From positions 1 to 22,119 of IMG/VR virus record IMGVR_UViG_3300046002_007999: DNA of 22,119 bases; one strand, given 5' to 3'. The DNA comes from a virus. The translations under genes and the position numbers were made by a program. The notes beneath the pieces were generated by a model, which was not told the DNA's origin, searched no databases, and saw only the letters and a program-made list of their open reading frames with translations. Below, piece after piece: positions 19,816-22,119 of the stretch (position 1 is the first letter of the stretch; each line of letters opens with the position of its first letter).

Positions 19816-20553
19816 TTATTTTCTATAGTTTTGTGGATCAAAATAAACACAGTAATGATTAGCGTTTGTAGTAGGACTTTCATATAAATTAACCCATTTA
19901 TGAGGTTTAGAACACACCCACATTTCTGATTCTATTCTGTCACCATTAATATTAATTTCTGGGAGTGTTTTTAGATATGAAGATTTACTCCACCAAAAAT
20001 TTCCACTAAAAAAATATTTGTGTTTTAATGCTTGTTCGTTTCTCCAATAAAGAGCTCCAACGATATCTGAATGGAGTAGATTATGTATACATTCTTCCCA
20101 TTTTTCTATAGTAAAATATTCTAATAGTTTTCTCCAGGATGTAATATTTTCTGATTTTAGTTTTTTTAAAGTAATTTCTAATTGATTAGAAGGAATATCA
20201 CTATATTTTTCTTTTATAAAATTATCAATACTAGTACTTCCTTTAGTATGATAATATAAAACATAAGCATCTTCATATTTATTTATATTTTTATAAAGAT
20301 ATTGAATTGTTAAATGTTCATATTTATTTTCTTTATGTCTAATTATTTTTATTTTATTTAAAGGATCATTTTGAGTTACTATATTTACAAAAGCTCTATA
20401 ACTATGATCTTCATGAGCAAAAACACAATAATGTATTTCAGTACTATGTTGATATAATTTAGTTTCTAAAAGTAATAATAATTGTTCTTTAACAATAACA
20501 TCCCAATCATTAACTAAATAATTATGGCAAAAAATTAAAATAGGTTTATTCAT
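19816..20553 (-). CDS. HTKG-motif glycosyltransferase-like protein, 245 aa
   Basis: A 245-aa stand-alone version of the first domain of the protein at 12211. Shared elements are VLYYHTKG (98-105), SWRKLLEYF, KWEECI, and FFSGNFWWSKSSYL (181-194), with similar spacing, plus a NHYCVYF end. The similarity is visible by eye, so the two genes are paralogues or share an ancestor. The domain resembles RgpF-like or related glycosyltransferase-associated proteins, but catalysis is not proven. Its start overlaps the upstream methyltransferase-like gene by 8 nt, and a second methyltransferase follows, making an MT-GT-MT trio. Confidence 0.72.
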   Translation of the reverse strand: MNKPILIFCHNYLVNDWDVIVKEQLLLLLETKLYQHSTEIHYCVFAHEDHSYRAFVNIVTQNDPLNKIKIIRHKENKYEHLTIQYLYKNINKYEDAYVLYYHTKGSTSIDNFIKEKYSDIPSNQLEITLKKLKSENITSWRKLLEYFTIEKWEECIHNLLHSDIVGALYWRNEQALKHKYFFSGNFWWSKSSYLKTLPEININGDRIESEMWVCSKPHKWVNLYESPTTNANHYCVYFDPQNYRK

Positions 20554-21181
20554 TGTAAAATGGATTATCTAACCATAAATCTAAATCTTGTGGGGATATT
20601 AAATTAATAGCTTGATTTCTTTCTTTTTCAAATAATCTATATTCAAAATATGGATTATTAAAACTATATAATTTTTGATTACCTTTTTTTATAATACCTA
20701 CACCTTCGTCCCAATCTAAAACACAAATATCTATATCAGGTTTACTACATCTAAGTTTATAAATTGATTTCCAAACAGTTCCATTCCAAGGTTGGCCCCA
20801 AAAATCTTCTACTGCACGATCAATAGTAGGAGGATTACAATCGTGTAAAATTATTACTCCATTTTCTGATAAATGGTTTAATGAATTTAAAATATCTTTT
20901 TCTACTTGATGTGAAATATGAAGACCATCAATAAAAATAACATCCCATTTATAATCACTAGATTTATCTGTTTGATTTGTTTCTAACAAATTAAAAAATA
21001 AATCTGAGGTATAAGGATAAATAGCGGGGTTATTACTATTTTCATATCCAGGGTCAACTGAATCTTTTGATTCACATTCGATATGGTTAAAACAATCATC
21101 TGGGAATCTAATTCCTATTTCTAAATATTTATTAAACTCATATTTTTTTATAATATGGTTTATGGTATTAATTCTACTCAT
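20546..21181 (-). CDS. Methyltransferase-like protein (Methyltransf_24-like, divergent)
   Basis: A 211-aa protein with a class I methyltransferase layout: YLEIGIRFPDD (19-29) for motif I, FIDGLHISHQV (83-93) where the other enzymes have FIDGDHSYEGV, and IILHDCNPPT (110-119) for the last motif. The glycine-rich loop is reduced and the DH of the middle motif is replaced by LH, so activity may differ or be lost. A C-terminal extension of about 60 residues (LYSFNNPYFEYRLFEKERNQ and beyond) is unrecognised. It probably works with the HTKG protein it overlaps. Confidence 0.75.
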   Translation of the reverse strand: MSRINTINHIIKKYEFNKYLEIGIRFPDDCFNHIECESKDSVDPGYENSNNPAIYPYTSDLFFNLLETNQTDKSSDYKWDVIFIDGLHISHQVEKDILNSLNHLSENGVIILHDCNPPTIDRAVEDFWGQPWNGTVWKSIYKLRCSKPDIDICVLDWDEGVGIIKKGNQKLYSFNNPYFEYRLFEKERNQAINLISPQDLDLWLDNPFYNE

Positions 21182-21182
21182 A

Positions 21183-21593
21183 TTATTTTTTCCATTTACC
21201 TTTCATTACTAACATAGCAATAATACCATAGTTAGCAATATCTATAAAACTATCAATTAATGCTTCACCTTCAACATAATTTTTACCATCACGTTTAATA
21301 AGATTTTTTAAGCGATTAATTTTATCATTACAACGAAGCCAGATACCTGTAATAGATAATTTTATATCTTCAGGTTCTTCAAGATTAGTACCTAATGAAA
21401 TATTTCCTAAACCATAGTCCAACATTTTTTTAGCAAATAATTCATACTGTTCTTGTTGAGTTTCTTTCCATGCTTTAGCTAAAGTAGGATAAGTATTTTC
21501 AAAATCTTCTACTGCTTTTTGAGTATTTTCACTTATAGGAATTGATGGTGAATCAAATATTGTAACTCCCCAAATGTCTGAATTTTTTGTCAT
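21183..21593 (-). CDS. DUF1599/Nmad1-like nucleotide-metabolism protein
   Basis: A 136-aa protein. The KKMLDYGLGN motif (55-64), the R-C-NDKINRLKNL helix (87-98) and the EALIDSFIDIANYGIIAML stretch (E110, D114, D118) match the DUF1599 family, also called nucleotide modification associated domain 1. Members are thought to be all-alpha NTP-pyrophosphatase-like proteins of phages, often seen in DNA-modification settings, with acidic EXXD metal ligands. The first 45 residues are a variable N-terminus. It overlaps the gp62-like gene by 4 nt, linking it to DNA replication. The assignment is by motif recall. Confidence 0.75.
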   Translation of the reverse strand: MTKNSDIWGVTIFDSPSIPISENTQKAVEDFENTYPTLAKAWKETQQEQYELFAKKMLDYGLGNISLGTNLEEPEDIKLSITGIWLRCNDKINRLKNLIKRDGKNYVEGEALIDSFIDIANYGIIAMLVMKGKWKK

Positions 21594-22012
21594 ATAACTA
21601 ATTCTTTTAATAGTTTTTTAATTTCTTTTTCTTCAATACCACGTTGTAAAAGAATATGTTCTACACCTTCTTTTCGTAAAATATACGTAAATTCTTCTGC
21701 TTCTCCAAGCCCACACGTAAAGTGATCAGCAATATGAACTAGCAATGAATCAGACGTTTTTTTACGAGTAGATTTAATGTATTTTAAAAATATTTTCTTT
21801 TTTGGGATCATAGATTTATATGTGTTATAGATGGTTTCTTTTTCAGTATAAGGGAATTTTTGTACAACATTTGTTATATCAATATATCCCTCATACATAC
21901 TAAGAAATCTATGAACCATGTAAGAATTGAACGAAGCTTGTTGATCTTCTGTAAAACTCTTCCAATCTTTCTTCTCGTAAGTAACCTGATTCAGCCAGTC
22001 GAATATTGTCAT
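21590..22012 (-). CDS. 62: Clamp-loader small subunit, T4 gp62-like
   Basis: A 140-aa helical protein resembling phage clamp loader A subunit (gp62) proteins of T4-like phages. Family-like blocks include YMVHRFLSMYEGYIDITNVV, the basic IPKKKIFLKYIKSTRKKT and the C-terminal ILLQRGIEEKEIKKLLKEL. In T4, gp62 binds the gp44 ATPase and the complex loads the gp45 sliding clamp. The protein is shorter than T4 gp62 (187 aa), like the versions in other aquatic T4-like phages. It would act with a gp44-like ATPase, presumably encoded outside this window to the right. The call is from motif recall. Confidence 0.75.
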   Translation of the reverse strand: MTIFDWLNQVTYEKKDWKSFTEDQQASFNSYMVHRFLSMYEGYIDITNVVQKFPYTEKETIYNTYKSMIPKKKIFLKYIKSTRKKTSDSLLVHIADHFTCGLGEAEEFTYILRKEGVEHILLQRGIEEKEIKKLLKELVI

Positions 22013-22013
22013 T

Positions 22014-22119
22014 TTATTCTTCTGTAAATTCTTCTCTTAATTCTTTAGGTAACATTTCTAATAATACTTTACCGGTAGCAATATCATAAAATACTGGAAT
22101 TGGTACTACAGCATCTTCA
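22014..22119 (-). CDS. C-terminal fragment of an unidentified protein upstream of gp62
   Basis: The minus-strand reading continues past the window edge and ends at a TAA at 22014-22016, one base before the gp62-like ATG. The last 34 residues (EDAVVPIPVFYDIATGKVLL, then EMLPKELREEFTEE) are mixed beta and helix and acidic at the end. In T4 the gene before gp62 is the gp44 clamp-loader ATPase, but this C-terminus is too short to recognise and does not obviously look like gp44, so I leave it unnamed. Confidence 0.7.
   Translation of the reverse strand, partial: EDAVVPIPVFYDIATGKVLLEMLPKELREEFTEE

Noticed and set aside
1-22119. tRNA genes, CRISPR arrays, insertion sequences, integrase or attachment sites
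   Set aside because: I looked for cloverleaf-like GC-rich stretches, regularly spaced repeats, transposase motifs and direct repeats and saw none; the gaps between genes are too short for most of them.

Overview
The window reads as part of a large, AT-rich, strictly lytic-type phage genome (or a fragment assembled from a metagenome) whose host is probably a Bacteroidota bacterium, perhaps a flavobacterium. Three things suggest this. (1) All 44 supportable genes lie on the minus strand, tightly packed with many ATGA, TAATG or 1-4 nt junctions. (2) The right end holds a gene resembling the clamp-loader small subunit (gp62 type) of T4-like phages, and a GH73-type cell-wall hydrolase sits mid-window. 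(3) At least five, probably six, promoters share a -33 TTTGG, a fixed 19-nt spacer and a -7 TATATT(T/C)ACG box, close to the Bacteroidota TTTG / TAnnTTTG promoter. Starts lack Shine-Dalgarno sequences and often carry an A-rich leader of the form AAATAAAGGTTATG instead.

Layout in the direction of transcription (from high to low coordinates). 22119-21183: an unidentified C-terminal fragment, the gp62-like clamp-loader subunit and a DUF1599/Nmad1-like nucleotide-metabolism protein. 21181-19280: methyltransferase, HTKG-motif glycosyltransferase-like protein, methyltransferase. 19260-18071: RecB/Cas4-like PD-(D/E)XK nuclease starting with TTG, and a ribbon-helix-helix-like protein. 18049-11447: two GT-B glycosyltransferases, a zinc-ribbon protein, a GT2 glycosyltransferase, a methyltransferase, a two-domain HTKG protein and another GT2 enzyme. 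11420-9444: small conserved-type phage proteins, a DksA/TraR-type zinc finger and an HTH-HNH protein. 9394-8495: membrane-anchored glucosaminidase (likely endolysin) and two small ORFs. 8502-5753: methyltransferase, SWIM zinc-finger protein, three unrecognised proteins of about 145-150 aa, then the only convincing terminator, which overlaps a promoter. 5686-4387: small unknown proteins, one ending in an SSB-like acidic tip. 4351-2051: GT2 enzyme, 58-aa ORF and a GT-A-like protein. 2003-1: 2-Cys peroxiredoxin, DUF2452 protein, small membrane peptide and a truncated metallophosphoesterase.

The striking theme is glycan chemistry: about eight glycosyltransferase-like genes and four SAM-methyltransferase-like genes in separate blocks among replication, recombination and lysis genes. 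Together they could build and methylate a glycan on the virion, the phage DNA or the host surface; the sequence alone does not say which. No tRNA, CRISPR array, insertion sequence, integrase or attachment site was recognised. No plus-strand gene is supported. After adding the small ORFs there is no stretch above 300 bases without a gene.
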